A DNA stretch of 64,000 bases from JACDER01 sp963842575 (GCA_963842575.1 CAWJGS010000008.1:35884-99883); one strand, 5' to 3'; positions 36,104-44,913 are shown, counted from the first letter of the stretch. A program made the numbers and translations. Notes: generated by a model from the sequence alone, not told the origin.

Positions 36104-36229
36104 CAGTTCGGTGCAATTCTGCCGCCACGGCTGGGCGACGCAGTGGTGCGCACCAAGTCCGTCATCCGGGGCCTGGACGTCCGCCGGACCTGGATCCTCT
36201 TCGGCGATCCGCTCACGCAACTGCGGTAG
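36104..36229 (+). pseudogene. 3'-terminal fragment of a C25 (gingipain-type) protease gene
   Basis: The frame reads LPPRLGDAVVRTKSVIRGLDVRRTWILFGDPLTQLR then TAG (quoted here in part). It matches the last 40 residues of the intact protease at 38702-40813 (SPRLGDAMVRTKSVI; RRTWILFGDPLTHLR). No catalytic region precedes it, so this is the remnant of a duplicated gene. Confidence 0.8.
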
Positions 36230-36286
36230 ACGCACGCTTGAAGATCGTTTACGCTCGAACGAGAACCGACGCTGGCCACGAAAGGA
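36124..36286 (+). repeat. Long direct repeat, copy A
   Basis: 163 bases nearly matching 40708-40870. It comprises the C25 3' end, the stop codon and the downstream leader GACGCACGCTTGAAGATCGT...GGCCACGAAAGGA, directly ahead of the DUF11 gene start. The leader includes the ribosome site, so both downstream genes share 5' signals. Confidence 0.85.
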
Positions 36287-36298
36287 TGGGAGATCTCA

Positions 36299-37834
36299 AT
36301 GCGGCAGCCAACCGGAAACTCGGCACGGAACAAGAACTCGGCTCGGACAAATTCGTCACGCGCCGGGCGTAGGCGTGGCCTCCGATCCTTCGTCATCGCC
36401 TGCATAGTGCTCGGCGCAGCACTGGGTCTCTCGTCTGCTGCGGGTGCGGCCACGATCGCGTCGGCCGGTCCGCTGACGTCGATCACCATCAGCCCCGATC
36501 TGAACTGCTCCGTCAGCCACTCCGGCGACTCCAGTCCCGAGTGGTACGGCACCACGGCTTGCGGCACGCTCGCGGTCGACCAGTCGACCTCGACGCTCTA
36601 CGGCCCGGCGAGCATCCCCGCCGGCGGCTCCGCGTCCCCGAGGACAGCGTTTACGCCGATCAGCCAGACCGGCCCCACGGGAACGGGCACGAGCGGGGAT
36701 CCCTACAGGATCGTGACCGTGGTCGGACTTGGAGCGAGCGGGCTCACGATCACTCAGACCGACACGTATGTCGTCGGGCAGGAGTCGTACACCACCGACG
36801 TGCAGATCTCGAACGCGAATGCCACGCCGAGGCCGGTCCGGCTGTACGCGGGCGGGGACTGCTACCTGCAGAACTCCGACGCAGGTTTCGGGCGCGTCGA
36901 CGGCAACGCGGTCGCGTGCACGACAGGCACGGCTCCCGGCAGCCGGATCGAGCAGCTGTACCCGCTGACGTCCGGCAGCAGCTACATGGAGGCCGGTTAC
37001 AGCACGGTTTGGGCGCAGATGGGCGCCCAGGCCGCAGCGCCGAACACGTGCACGTGCGCCACCTTCCTGGACAACGGGATCATGCTCAGCTGGGACGTGA
37101 CGGTACCGGCGTCCGGCTCGGTCACCGTCTCCCACCTGACGACTTTCTCGCCACTGGGGATCGTGCCGCTGTCGACGACCAAGACCGCCGACTCGGCCTC
37201 GGTGGACCCGGGTGCGGCCGACGGCTACACGATCACGATCCACAACTCGAACTCGGACGCGGTGGTCGTGAACACGATCACGGACACGCTGCCGGCCGGG
37301 TTCACCTACACGCCGGGCTCGACGACGGGAGCGACCACCTCGGATCCCACGGTGTCGGGTCAGAACCTCACGTGGAGCGGCCCGTTCAACGATCCGGCGG
37401 GCGGCGACGTCACCTTGCATTTCGCGGTCACCGTGTCGAGCACGCCCGGGACCTACTACAACAACGCGGGAGGCAGCGCCGAAACCACCGCTGTTGCGCA
37501 GACCGGCGACACCGCTCCGGTCCAGGTGGGCGGTCCGACCGCCGTCCAGATGCGGTCCTTCACCGCCACTCCGGCCGCAAGAGGCATTCTGCTGCGCTGG
37601 AGGACGGGCTCGGAAGTCGAGCTAGTCGGCTTCAACGTCTTTCGTCAGAAGGGGGCGCAAGCGCGCAAGGTCAAGCTCAACCGCTCGCTCGTCCGCGCAA
37701 AAGGCGCAGTTGCCGGCGCCAAATACTCGTGGCTCGACCGGAGTGCGAAGAGAGGCGGGCGCTACTGGCTCCAGGCCGTGAACACAGACGGGTCGCGCAG
37801 CTGGTTCGGAGGCGTACACTCGGCGGGTGGCTGA
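36299..37834 (+). CDS. Secreted DUF11-domain surface protein
   Basis: 511 residues. A long basic N-terminus leads to a signal helix (FVIACIVLGAALGLSSAAGAA). The middle is beta-rich with paired cysteines; a DUF11 module follows (TADSASVDPGAADGYTITIHNSNSD; TDTLPAGFTYTPGS), and the C-terminus reads ILLRWRTGSEVELVGFNVFR, a module often found at the end of secreted proteins. First gene after the duplicated C25 leader and upstream of the kinase/protease genes; it may be a substrate or surface partner (inference). Confidence 0.75.
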   Translation: MRQPTGNSARNKNSARTNSSRAGRRRGLRSFVIACIVLGAALGLSSAAGAATIASAGPLTSITISPDLNCSVSHSGDSSPEWYGTTACGTLAVDQSTSTLYGPASIPAGGSASPRTAFTPISQTGPTGTGTSGDPYRIVTVVGLGASGLTITQTDTYVVGQESYTTDVQISNANATPRPVRLYAGGDCYLQNSDAGFGRVDGNAVACTTGTAPGSRIEQLYPLTSGSSYMEAGYSTVWAQMGAQAAAPNTCTCATFLDNGIMLSWDVTVPASGSVTVSHLTTFSPLGIVPLSTTKTADSASVDPGAADGYTITIHNSNSDAVVVNTITDTLPAGFTYTPGSTTGATTSDPTVSGQNLTWSGPFNDPAGGDVTLHFAVTVSSTPGTYYNNAGGSAETTAVAQTGDTAPVQVGGPTAVQMRSFTATPAARGILLRWRTGSEVELVGFNVFRQKGAQARKVKLNRSLVRAKGAVAGAKYSWLDRSAKRGGRYWLQAVNTDGSRSWFGGVHSAGG

Positions 37835-37913
37835 CGCAGGCAACGCGGTCGCGCTACCGCGGCTTCGTTGGAGCTCGACCTGACTCGAGGCGATCGACCG
37901 CCTCGGGTGGGCG

Positions 37914-38705
37914 GTGGGCGTCTCGATCACCTGTTACGGCACTCGCGTAGGCATCCGCGCGAGTGATCCAGACGCGCTGCCTGCGCTTCTCGACCGGCTG
38001 CCGCCGGGATGGCAGGCGAAGCCGATGCGGACGGTCGAGCGTCTCTACTCGCTCGTCGTCGGCGGCAACCGCGAGGGCGGTATTCGGCGTCTCAACGTGC
38101 TCTACGGCAACGCCGAGCTGCTCGCCCGCAGCCGTGGGCTCGACGAGGCACTCGAGACGTTCGCGGCGGACGTTCAGCTTCATGTAGCCGAGCGGGCCGC
38201 GCGACGGGTCTTCGTCCACGCAGGCGTCGTCGGCTGGAACGGCCGCGCGATCGTGCTTCCGGGCCGCAGCTTCTCGGGAAAGACGACTCTCGTTCTGGAG
38301 CTCGTGCGCGCAGGGGCGACCTACTACTCGGACGACTACGCGGTCTTCGACGCGCGCGGGCGCGTGCACCCCTTCCCGAGACAGCTCTCGATTCGGGAGA
38401 ACGGCGCACACGTGCAGGAGCGACACCCGGTCGAGGCGCTCGGCGGCGTCGCCGGCGAGCTGCCGCTTCCGGTTGGGCTCGTCGCCGTCACCGAGTACGA
38501 CGCCGGTGTGGCGGGATGGCGTCCGCGACGGCTCTCGGCCGGCCACGGCGTGCTCGAGCTCCTCGGGCACACCGTCGCGGCTCGCCGAAAGCCCGAAGCC
38601 GCGCTCGCCACGCTCGAGCGCGTCACCGGAACTGCGCTGGTCCTCAAGGGGCGACGCGGCGAGGCAAAACGTGTAGCGGCGCGCATCCTCGAGCGAGCGT
38701 CGTGA
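37914..38705 (+). CDS. HprK-like serine kinase-related protein
   Basis: 263 residues. The N-terminal third has no catalytic motifs; then VFVHAGVVGWNGRAIVLPGRSFSGKTTLVLELV has a P-loop at about residues 117-125, and TYYSDDYAVFDARG has the acidic pair typical of HPr-kinase-like domains. In other bacteria such HprK-related proteins sit with PqqD-like and NTP_transf_5 genes in peptide clusters, e.g. lasso peptide kinases; both partners lie just downstream here. GTG start; stop overlaps the protease GTG. Confidence 0.8.
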   Translation: MGVSITCYGTRVGIRASDPDALPALLDRLPPGWQAKPMRTVERLYSLVVGGNREGGIRRLNVLYGNAELLARSRGLDEALETFAADVQLHVAERAARRVFVHAGVVGWNGRAIVLPGRSFSGKTTLVLELVRAGATYYSDDYAVFDARGRVHPFPRQLSIRENGAHVQERHPVEALGGVAGELPLPVGLVAVTEYDAGVAGWRPRRLSAGHGVLELLGHTVAARRKPEAALATLERVTGTALVLKGRRGEAKRVAARILERAS

Positions 38706-40813
38706 CGAGGCGGCAGTCCCGCGCCGTTGTAGTGACGATGGGCTTGTTCACAACGTCCCTTCTGCTCGCAGCCGTGGCAGCGCCGGCTCGGGCTCCTGCA
38801 CAGGCCGCGTCGGTGGAGAGGGTCTCGCCGATGCAGCGGCAATGGTCGATCGCCGCTTCCGGCGCAATGAAGCTCGAGGTCCGGAGAGACGGCTGGTATC
38901 GCGTTACGCGATCCCGGCTTGCTCGGGCGGGCGCGAAGCTTTCATCGTCCCGCAGCCCTCGGCTCTTCGCGGACGGCAAGGAGGTCCCGATCTACGTGAG
39001 CGCCGGCGCGATCGAGTTCTACGGCCTTGCTCGCGATACTCCGTCGACCGACACGCGCACCTACTGGCTCGTCGACGGAGCGGCCCGCGGTTCACGCATC
39101 CCCGTCACGTCCGCAGGGTCTGAGCGCCGCTCGGGCTTCGCGCGAAGCTTTCCGTTCACGCTCGACAGGAAGTACAGGACGATCTACTCGACGCTGCCGA
39201 ACGGGGAGCGGCAGAACTACTTCGGCGACCAGATCTACTCGAGCCCTACGACCCTCCACGTCACGGTGCAGAACCTGGCGCGGGGATCCGGGTCCCTCGA
39301 CGTGGTCGTCCAGGGCCTGACCAGGCGAAGCCACAGCGTCCAGGTCGTGCTGAACGGCGCCGCGCTCGGAACGATGACCCTGTCCGAACTGGCGAATGTC
39401 TCCCACCATTTCCGGCTCCCGCGGGGACTGCTCCACGAGGGTCAGAACTCGCTGACGCTGACGTCGACCGGCGGTGCGACGGATGTCAGCTTCATCGACA
39501 CTGTCGAGCTCACATATCCGCGGCAGTACCGCGCCGAGCGCGGGGAGCTACGGTTCTCGGTCCCCGCGGGCGCGGCCGCGAAGGTCACGGGTTTCAACCG
39601 TCGGAACGTGATCCTCGTCGACGTCACTCGACCCCGCTCGCCACGGCTTCTGCAACCGACCGTCAGTCGCACGCAGGACGGGTACGCCGCTGTTGTGGCG
39701 CCGGCGCAACACGCCCGCCGCTTCCTGGCTCTGACGAAGCCCCTGGCGCCCGCGCGGGTTGTACGCGACCGCCCTTCCAGCTGGCACCGAGGCGGCGGCG
39801 CCGACCTCGTCATCATCGGCTATCACGCCTTCCTGCCGCAGCTCGCGCGACTGCAGCGCTACCACGAGAGGCAGGGACTGAAGGTCGCCCTCGTGGACGT
39901 CGAAGACCTCTATGACGAGTTCAGCTTCGGGGCGCACGACCCGGACGCGATCAAGGCGTTTCTCGCCCGCGCGCGGCAGCAATGGCGACCGGCGCCGCGC
40001 TACGTCATCCTCGCCGGCGACGCGACGTCGGACCCGCGGAACTACCTCCGTGACCCGGCGCGCGACTTCGTCCCGACGAAGACCGTCGACACTCGGTACC
40101 TGGAGACCGCGTCCGACGACTGGTTCGCCGACTTCGACGGAGACGGCGTGCCGGAGATGGCGGTGGGACGTCTGCCGGTGCGAACTGCCGCGGAGGCCGC
40201 CACGGTCGTCGACAAGATCATCGGGTATGAGGAGGCCCCGGCTCCGACGTCCCGGGAGGCGCTGCTCGTCTCCGACAACGGATTCGAGGCGGCGACTGAT
40301 TTGCTGCGCCCCCTCCTGCCGCCGGCCACAACGGCGGTGACGGTCAACCGGAGCGACGGACCGACGGATGCAGCTGTCCACGATCGCATCCTGAACGCGT
40401 TGAACCGTGGCCCCTCGATCGTGAACTACTACGGCCACGGTGCCGTCGACATCTGGACCGGAGCTGATCTGCTCAAGTCAGCCGATGCGACGTCGCTACG
40501 AAATGCCGGCGGCCTCTCGCTCTTCATGATGATGACGTGCCTCAACGGCTACTTCATCGAGCCGAGGACGCAGAGCCTCGCGGAAGCCCTGTTGAGGGCG
40601 CCCCACGGCGGCGCATTTGCAGTCTGGGCGTCGTCCGGCCTCACGGTGCCGGCCGACCAGATCCGGGCGAACGAGGAGCTCGTCCGCCAGCTCGCTGCAA
40701 CTCAGTCGCCACGGCTGGGCGACGCAATGGTCCGCACCAAGTCCGTCATCACGGACCCGGACGTCCGGCGGACCTGGATCCTCTTCGGCGATCCGCTCAC
40801 ACATCTGCGCTAG
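38702..40813 (+). CDS. Secreted C25 (gingipain-family) cysteine protease
   Basis: 703 residues. A signal peptide (GLFTTSLLLAAVAAPARA), a beta-rich N-terminal half, then the caspase-like fold: VDVEDLYDEFSFGAHDPDAIKAFL, ILAGDATSDPRNY, DGDGVPEMAVGRLP, the catalytic His579 in NYYGHGAVDIW and catalytic Cys613 in MMTCLNGYF. C25 enzymes cleave after Arg/Lys and often mature secreted proteins. It is coupled to the kinase gene (GTGA overlap) and followed 64 bases later by the PqqD-cysteine-rich gene, which makes that protein a candidate substrate. Confidence 0.9.
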   Translation: MTRRQSRAVVVTMGLFTTSLLLAAVAAPARAPAQAASVERVSPMQRQWSIAASGAMKLEVRRDGWYRVTRSRLARAGAKLSSSRSPRLFADGKEVPIYVSAGAIEFYGLARDTPSTDTRTYWLVDGAARGSRIPVTSAGSERRSGFARSFPFTLDRKYRTIYSTLPNGERQNYFGDQIYSSPTTLHVTVQNLARGSGSLDVVVQGLTRRSHSVQVVLNGAALGTMTLSELANVSHHFRLPRGLLHEGQNSLTLTSTGGATDVSFIDTVELTYPRQYRAERGELRFSVPAGAAAKVTGFNRRNVILVDVTRPRSPRLLQPTVSRTQDGYAAVVAPAQHARRFLALTKPLAPARVVRDRPSSWHRGGGADLVIIGYHAFLPQLARLQRYHERQGLKVALVDVEDLYDEFSFGAHDPDAIKAFLARARQQWRPAPRYVILAGDATSDPRNYLRDPARDFVPTKTVDTRYLETASDDWFADFDGDGVPEMAVGRLPVRTAAEAATVVDKIIGYEEAPAPTSREALLVSDNGFEAATDLLRPLLPPATTAVTVNRSDGPTDAAVHDRILNALNRGPSIVNYYGHGAVDIWTGADLLKSADATSLRNAGGLSLFMMMTCLNGYFIEPRTQSLAEALLRAPHGGAFAVWASSGLTVPADQIRANEELVRQLAATQSPRLGDAMVRTKSVITDPDVRRTWILFGDPLTHLR

Positions 40814-40870
40814 ACGCACGCTTGAAGATCGTTTACGCTCCGAGGAGAACCGATGGCGGCCACGAAAGGA
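40708..40870 (+). repeat. Long direct repeat, copy B
   Basis: Counterpart of 36124-36286: the C25 3' end and the leader before the PqqD-cysteine-rich gene. Same length, roughly 20 substitutions by eye; differences in the coding part are mostly conservative, suggesting an old duplication. Confidence 0.85.
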
Positions 40871-40877
40871 GCGTTCG

Positions 40878-41357
40878 ATGCGGGGGAGTGGACATCCAAA
40901 GGCGCGACGGGACGGCCTCGTCGTACGCGAGCTTCCCGACGAGCTCCTGATCTATGACACCGAGACGCACGAGGCGCACTGCCTGAACGAGACGGCAGCG
41001 TTCGTGTGGAAGCAATGTGACGGCACGACGAGCGTCTCGGAGATCGCAAGCCGTCTGAGCGAGGAGACCAAGACGGAGGTCGACGACGAGCTCGTCTGGG
41101 TCGCGCTCGAGGACTTGTGGAAGCAGCAGCTCCTGGCCGGTGAGCCCGCCGCCGCCGACGAGGCAATGATGTCCCGCTCACAGGCGCTTCGCCGCACAGG
41201 GCTCGTCGCGGCGGTCGTGGCGGTGCCGGCTGTGATCTCGATGGTCGCGCCGACCGCGGCGCACGCGGCAACGTGCATCCCATCGGGGCAGGTGTGCACT
41301 CCGGGCGAGCTCTGTTGCCCCAATACAGCGTGCCCGAACAGCAAGATCTGCCCGTAA
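40878..41357 (+). CDS. PqqD-like domain fused to Tat-like signal and six-cysteine knottin-like tail
   Basis: 159 residues in three parts. Residues 15-90: PqqD/RRE-like fold (DELLIYDTETHEAHCLNETAAFVWKQCDG; ALEDLWKQQLL), a module that binds leader peptides in RiPP pathways. Residues 99-131: twin-arginine and hydrophobic stretch (LRRTGLVAAVVAVPAVISMV) ending AHA. Residues 133-158: cysteines at 133, 140, 146, 147, 152 and 158, pattern C-x6-C-x5-CC-x4-C-x5-C, which is the inhibitor-cystine-knot spacing. Export and release of a disulfide-rich miniprotein is inferred. Good ribosome site (AAAGGAG) within the duplicated leader. Confidence 0.75.
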   Translation: MRGSGHPKARRDGLVVRELPDELLIYDTETHEAHCLNETAAFVWKQCDGTTSVSEIASRLSEETKTEVDDELVWVALEDLWKQQLLAGEPAAADEAMMSRSQALRRTGLVAAVVAVPAVISMVAPTAAHAATCIPSGQVCTPGELCCPNTACPNSKICP

Positions 41358-41368
41358 CGGGATAGACC

Positions 41369-42463
41369 CTGACGAGCACACGCCCGCCCCGGCCGGCTCG
41401 CGGGCGGCTGATTGCCGACGCGCTCCGCGGCGGCTGGCGTGAGCAACCTCCGCCGTCCTCGCTGTCCGCTGACGAGCTCGCCGAGATCGCTCCGCTGCTG
41501 CTCGATACAGGCGGCGGCGCGGTTGCCTGGTGGCGGATTCGTGACTCATCCGTCGCCGACTCACAGGTCGGCGACCAGCTCCGGGACGCCTACCGCCTGC
41601 ACGCGCTCCAAGCGGCGGTCCACGAGCTCGAGCTCGCCCAGGTCGTGCGCGCGCTCGCGACGGCGGGCATCGAAGCTTTGATCGTCAAGGGCTGGACGGC
41701 AGCGCGGCTGTACGCCGAGCCCGGCCTTCGCCCATATGGCGACATCGACGTCTGCGTCGCACCGGAACAGCACAGCGCTGCCCAGGCGGCGCTCGCCGAA
41801 CCGGCGCCGCCCGTCAACGTCGATCTTCACCGCGGTCTGGCCGTCAACCGCCGAGTGCTACCCGACCTACCGAGCTTCGAGGAGGCTCTGGAACGGGCAG
41901 AGCGTGTCCGACTCGAAGACGTCGAAGTGCCCATCCTCGCACCGGAAGACCACGTGGCGCTGCTCTGCGTCCACCTGCTCAGCCACGGCGTCTGGCGGCC
42001 GCTGTGGCTCTGCGACGTCGCAGCCGCCGTCGAGTCGTTGCCGGACGATTTCGACTGGGATCGCTGCCTCGGTCGGAGTCGGCGGCTCGCAACGTGGGTC
42101 GGCGCGACGCTGACACTCGCCGAGCAGCTGCTCGGGGCGAAGCCGAATAAGGCTCCGCCCCTGCTGGACCCCACGCCGGGTTGGCTGGAGCCGACGGTCC
42201 TGAAGCAATGGTCCTCGCCGCGATCTCACTACCCGGGTGACCTGGTCGGGTTGCCGGCCGGGCGGTATCTCCGGCCCGCCCGGGCACTGCGTGTCGTCCG
42301 GGCGAACTGGGTGAACCCGATCCAGGCGGCGATGTTCCCGGGGGCATCGTTGACCGCCCGGCCACGGCTGTCGTTTCAGCTCCGCTTCGTCGCCTGGAAG
42401 GCCGTGCGCTTGGTCCGAGGCTTCTCGCGCGACGTGCGCGCCTGGCGAGATCGGCCCACGTAA
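41369..42463 (+). CDS. NTP_transf_5-type nucleotidyltransferase-like protein
   Basis: Core LIVKGWTAARLYAEPGLRPYGDIDVCVAPE has the G(W/S)...DxD nucleotidyltransferase signature of the PF14907 group; then VNVDLHRGL and APEDHVALLCVHLLSHGVW. The helical segment AYRLHALQAAVHELELAQVVRAL that normally precedes the core is in frame upstream of the first standard start (GTG 41645), so the gene must begin earlier. The frame is open from 41366 after a TAG, with only CTG 41369 available, or a base error hides the start. Follows the PqqD-type gene by 11 bases, a pairing seen in peptide-modification clusters. Confidence 0.75.
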   Translation: MTSTRPPRPARGRLIADALRGGWREQPPPSSLSADELAEIAPLLLDTGGGAVAWWRIRDSSVADSQVGDQLRDAYRLHALQAAVHELELAQVVRALATAGIEALIVKGWTAARLYAEPGLRPYGDIDVCVAPEQHSAAQAALAEPAPPVNVDLHRGLAVNRRVLPDLPSFEEALERAERVRLEDVEVPILAPEDHVALLCVHLLSHGVWRPLWLCDVAAAVESLPDDFDWDRCLGRSRRLATWVGATLTLAEQLLGAKPNKAPPLLDPTPGWLEPTVLKQWSSPRSHYPGDLVGLPAGRYLRPARALRVVRANWVNPIQAAMFPGASLTARPRLSFQLRFVAWKAVRLVRGFSRDVRAWRDRPT

Positions 42464-42556
42464 CCTTTACCGTCGGCCCAATGGCCCCGGTTTTGTAGAT
42501 CGCCGGGACCGGGTAGAGGATCCTCGACCGCAAAGCGATTCGTTCGAGGAAGGTGA

Positions 42557-42847
42557 ATGACAATGTGGGCAACGGTCAGAAGATACGAGGGCGTCACCGA
42601 ACCAGAAGAGGCGGGACGGAGAGTGGCCGAGGGCTTCGTGCCGCTGATCAGCGAGATGCGCGGATTTGTGGCCTACTACTGGTTCGATGCCGGGGGCGGC
42701 GTGATGGCTTCCACCAGCATCTTCGAGGACCGCTCCCACGAGGAGGAGTCCAACGAGAAAGCCGCGTCATGGGTGCACGAGAACCTTTCCGAGGTGCTTC
42801 CCAATCCGCCTACGATCACCGCGGGTCACGTCGTAGCCCAGGCCTGA
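42557..42847 (+). CDS. Small ABM-fold-like protein
   Basis: 96 residues: MWATVRRYEGV, then FVPLISEMRGFVAYYWFDAGGGVMASTSIFED and a C-terminal acidic helix. The alternation resembles the dimeric antibiotic-biosynthesis-monooxygenase ferredoxin-like fold; no catalytic residues can be named. Ribosome site GAGGAAGG upstream; ATG 42557 or 42563. Confidence 0.65.
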   Translation: MTMWATVRRYEGVTEPEEAGRRVAEGFVPLISEMRGFVAYYWFDAGGGVMASTSIFEDRSHEEESNEKAASWVHENLSEVLPNPPTITAGHVVAQA

Positions 42848-42931
42848 GCGGCGCTCCGAGGCTGCGGAGGCGAGGTTCTCCAAGGCGGACAGGCGCGCCT
42901 CTCGACGGCCGCCGCGCGAGAGAAGAGAGTG

Positions 42932-42963
42932 GAGCGGAGGCGGGCACCGGCCCGCCCCCGCTC
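42932..42963 (-). terminator. Terminator-like hairpin
   Basis: Two stacked stems GAGCGG/CCGCTC and GGCGGG/CCCGCC separated by single unpaired bases, just after the stop of the secreted protein gene at 42974. Confidence 0.6.
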
Positions 42964-42973
42964 CTAGGAGCTG

Positions 42974-44701
42974 CTAGCAGCCGGGGAGCTTGAACGCGCC
43001 GATGCGCGTCAGCCAGCCGGCCGGCGACGTCGCCTGAGAAGCCGCCGTGTAGTACTCGTTCGAGTAGTAGAAGGTGCAGTCGTTGGAGGGGTCGATGGTC
43101 ATTGCGGTGTAATCGCCCCAACGTGAGTTGAAGGTCGTCTGGACGCCGGTTCCGTTCGCGATGACGCCCTCGCCGAGGGTCATGTCACCGAGCGGGTCGC
43201 CGGCGAGACGGCCGGTGTAGCGAATTCCCGGATACACGTCCGTGCCGTTGACCACGCTGTACCCGAGCGCCATGTTGCCCTTCCGGTCCTGCGCGATGCT
43301 GCCCATCCAGCGGTCGACGCCGTCAGTCGGTGCATAGGTTCCCTGCTGGTAGACGGAGTACGCGCCGTTCACGCGCCTGATCTCGTACCACCGCTCGCCC
43401 GCGATACCGGGACTCGCCTCCACCGCCTGGTTGGTCACGAGCGACTCGTAGTTGCCGAAGTTGCGGTAGGCGAGTCGGAAGGTCGGCCGCTGCCGGTACG
43501 AGAGGATGTCGAGGTACTGACTACCGTCCGTGATTCCCGGCTGCGGCAGGCAGTCGCGGGCGCTCGGCGGCTGGCTGCCGGGAACGACTCCGCACGGGAA
43601 GATCGAGTCGAACGCGGCAACTGGCAGGTCCGGCTTCTGCACCAGCGTGGCGGTCGGATTCGCGTTCCAGTGCACAGCGAGCTCGTAGATGTTCAACGCG
43701 TCCGTTACCGCACCGTACCCGGCCCCGTCGTCCTGTGTGCCCACGATCGGCGCCGGCGAGTCCGTCGGGCTCGGCCGGCGGTTGCCATCGATGTCCGGTG
43801 GGAGCAGACCGTCGCCGACGTCCTCGAGCGGCACGACGTTCGGCACCTCGAGGAAGAACTGCACGGCGCGGGCGTTCGGCTGCCCGTTCACCATCTTGTT
43901 CTTCTCGAGCGCGTAGACGCTGATCCCGTACCGGTCGACCCACCCGAAGTCGCGCGTGGTCATGATGTACGAGTTCGACCAGACTCCGTACTTCGGGTAG
44001 TCGGGGAAGAAGTACCCGCCGTCGACGAGATCGGGCTGCGTGGGGAACGCGTACCGGTAGTACGCGCCGGTGGCGTCGCCTGTCTTCGATACGGCCACGC
44101 AGTTGTACTCGGGCACCTGGGCGTCGAGTCCCCGCGTGGTGAACTGGGTCAGGATCCAGTGGTCCGTGGTCTGGTCGTAGAGCACAACCGGATCGCCGGA
44201 CGGGTCGGTGCAGTCCGGAATCGGGAATCCCGACCAGAGCGTGCCGGTGTCGACCGGGCCGAGCAGCAGGCCGCCCGACTTGTTGTAGACATTGAATACG
44301 AGATTGATCATCTCGACGATCTGCGTCCGCCCGACGTCCATATTCGTGTCAGGCGGGTTCACACGGAACCCGAAGATGTTGAAGTTGTCCGTGTTCGAAG
44401 CGCCCTCGAACGTGAACAGCGGAGCCAGACTCGAGCTGGGCGACGCCGTCTGCAACGCGCCATCGGTTGTGTGCCCGATGTCTCCGACAGGAGCCTCCGG
44501 CCCCTCCTCTTCGTCGTCGTCGCCGAACTGGAAACCGGTTCGGTCTATGGGCGCGATCTCACGTAGGGGCTTAGAAACGTCGAACGCAGCCGCCTTGGTG
44601 AACACGGGCTTGAGCGGTGGTGTGGCATTGGCCACTCCTGCGAACGCGCCGAATCCGCCGACCAGCGCCGCGGTCGCGATCGCGACAAGAAACTTCCTCA
44701 T
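42974..44701 (-). CDS. Large secreted protein of unknown function
   Basis: 575 residues. Signal peptide MRKFLVAIATAALVGGFGAFAGVANA, then an acidic run (FGDDDEEEGPE) and a long beta-rich body with NPPDTNMDVGRTQIVEMINLVFNVY, DPVVLYDQTTDHWILTQF, YPKYGVWSNSYIMTTRDFG and a C-terminal SRWGDYTAMTIDPSNDCTFYYSNEYY. I recall similar exported proteins in actinobacteria and proteobacteria, but no named domain or activity. The repeated aromatic/Gly strands suggest a beta-propeller (inference). Confidence 0.75.
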   Translation of the reverse strand: MRKFLVAIATAALVGGFGAFAGVANATPPLKPVFTKAAAFDVSKPLREIAPIDRTGFQFGDDDEEEGPEAPVGDIGHTTDGALQTASPSSSLAPLFTFEGASNTDNFNIFGFRVNPPDTNMDVGRTQIVEMINLVFNVYNKSGGLLLGPVDTGTLWSGFPIPDCTDPSGDPVVLYDQTTDHWILTQFTTRGLDAQVPEYNCVAVSKTGDATGAYYRYAFPTQPDLVDGGYFFPDYPKYGVWSNSYIMTTRDFGWVDRYGISVYALEKNKMVNGQPNARAVQFFLEVPNVVPLEDVGDGLLPPDIDGNRRPSPTDSPAPIVGTQDDGAGYGAVTDALNIYELAVHWNANPTATLVQKPDLPVAAFDSIFPCGVVPGSQPPSARDCLPQPGITDGSQYLDILSYRQRPTFRLAYRNFGNYESLVTNQAVEASPGIAGERWYEIRRVNGAYSVYQQGTYAPTDGVDRWMGSIAQDRKGNMALGYSVVNGTDVYPGIRYTGRLAGDPLGDMTLGEGVIANGTGVQTTFNSRWGDYTAMTIDPSNDCTFYYSNEYYTAASQATSPAGWLTRIGAFKLPGC

Positions 44702-44877
44702 TTACTCCCCCTCTTCCTTTGAGGTTCAACTGACGGGGGATCCTTACACAGTTCGTCGCTTCCTCCAGTGTGGCCACCTGGCCGACAGCCGATATGGGGC
44801 CGCGCCGCCCCGCCACCGCGAGACCTGACTACGGTGCTTACCTTGGCACTCAACCTCTGGCGCCCTAAAGGAAGAGA

Positions 44878-44899
44878 AACCCGCCGTTTCCAGCGGGTT
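44878..44899 (-). terminator. Terminator after tRNA-Gly
   Basis: Stem AACCCGC / GCGGGTT with an 8-base loop; on the minus strand it is followed by TCTCTTCCTTT, a T-rich tail, 15 bases after the tRNA 3' end. Confidence 0.7.
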
Positions 44900-44913
44900 C
44901 ACGCGGGCAGAGG

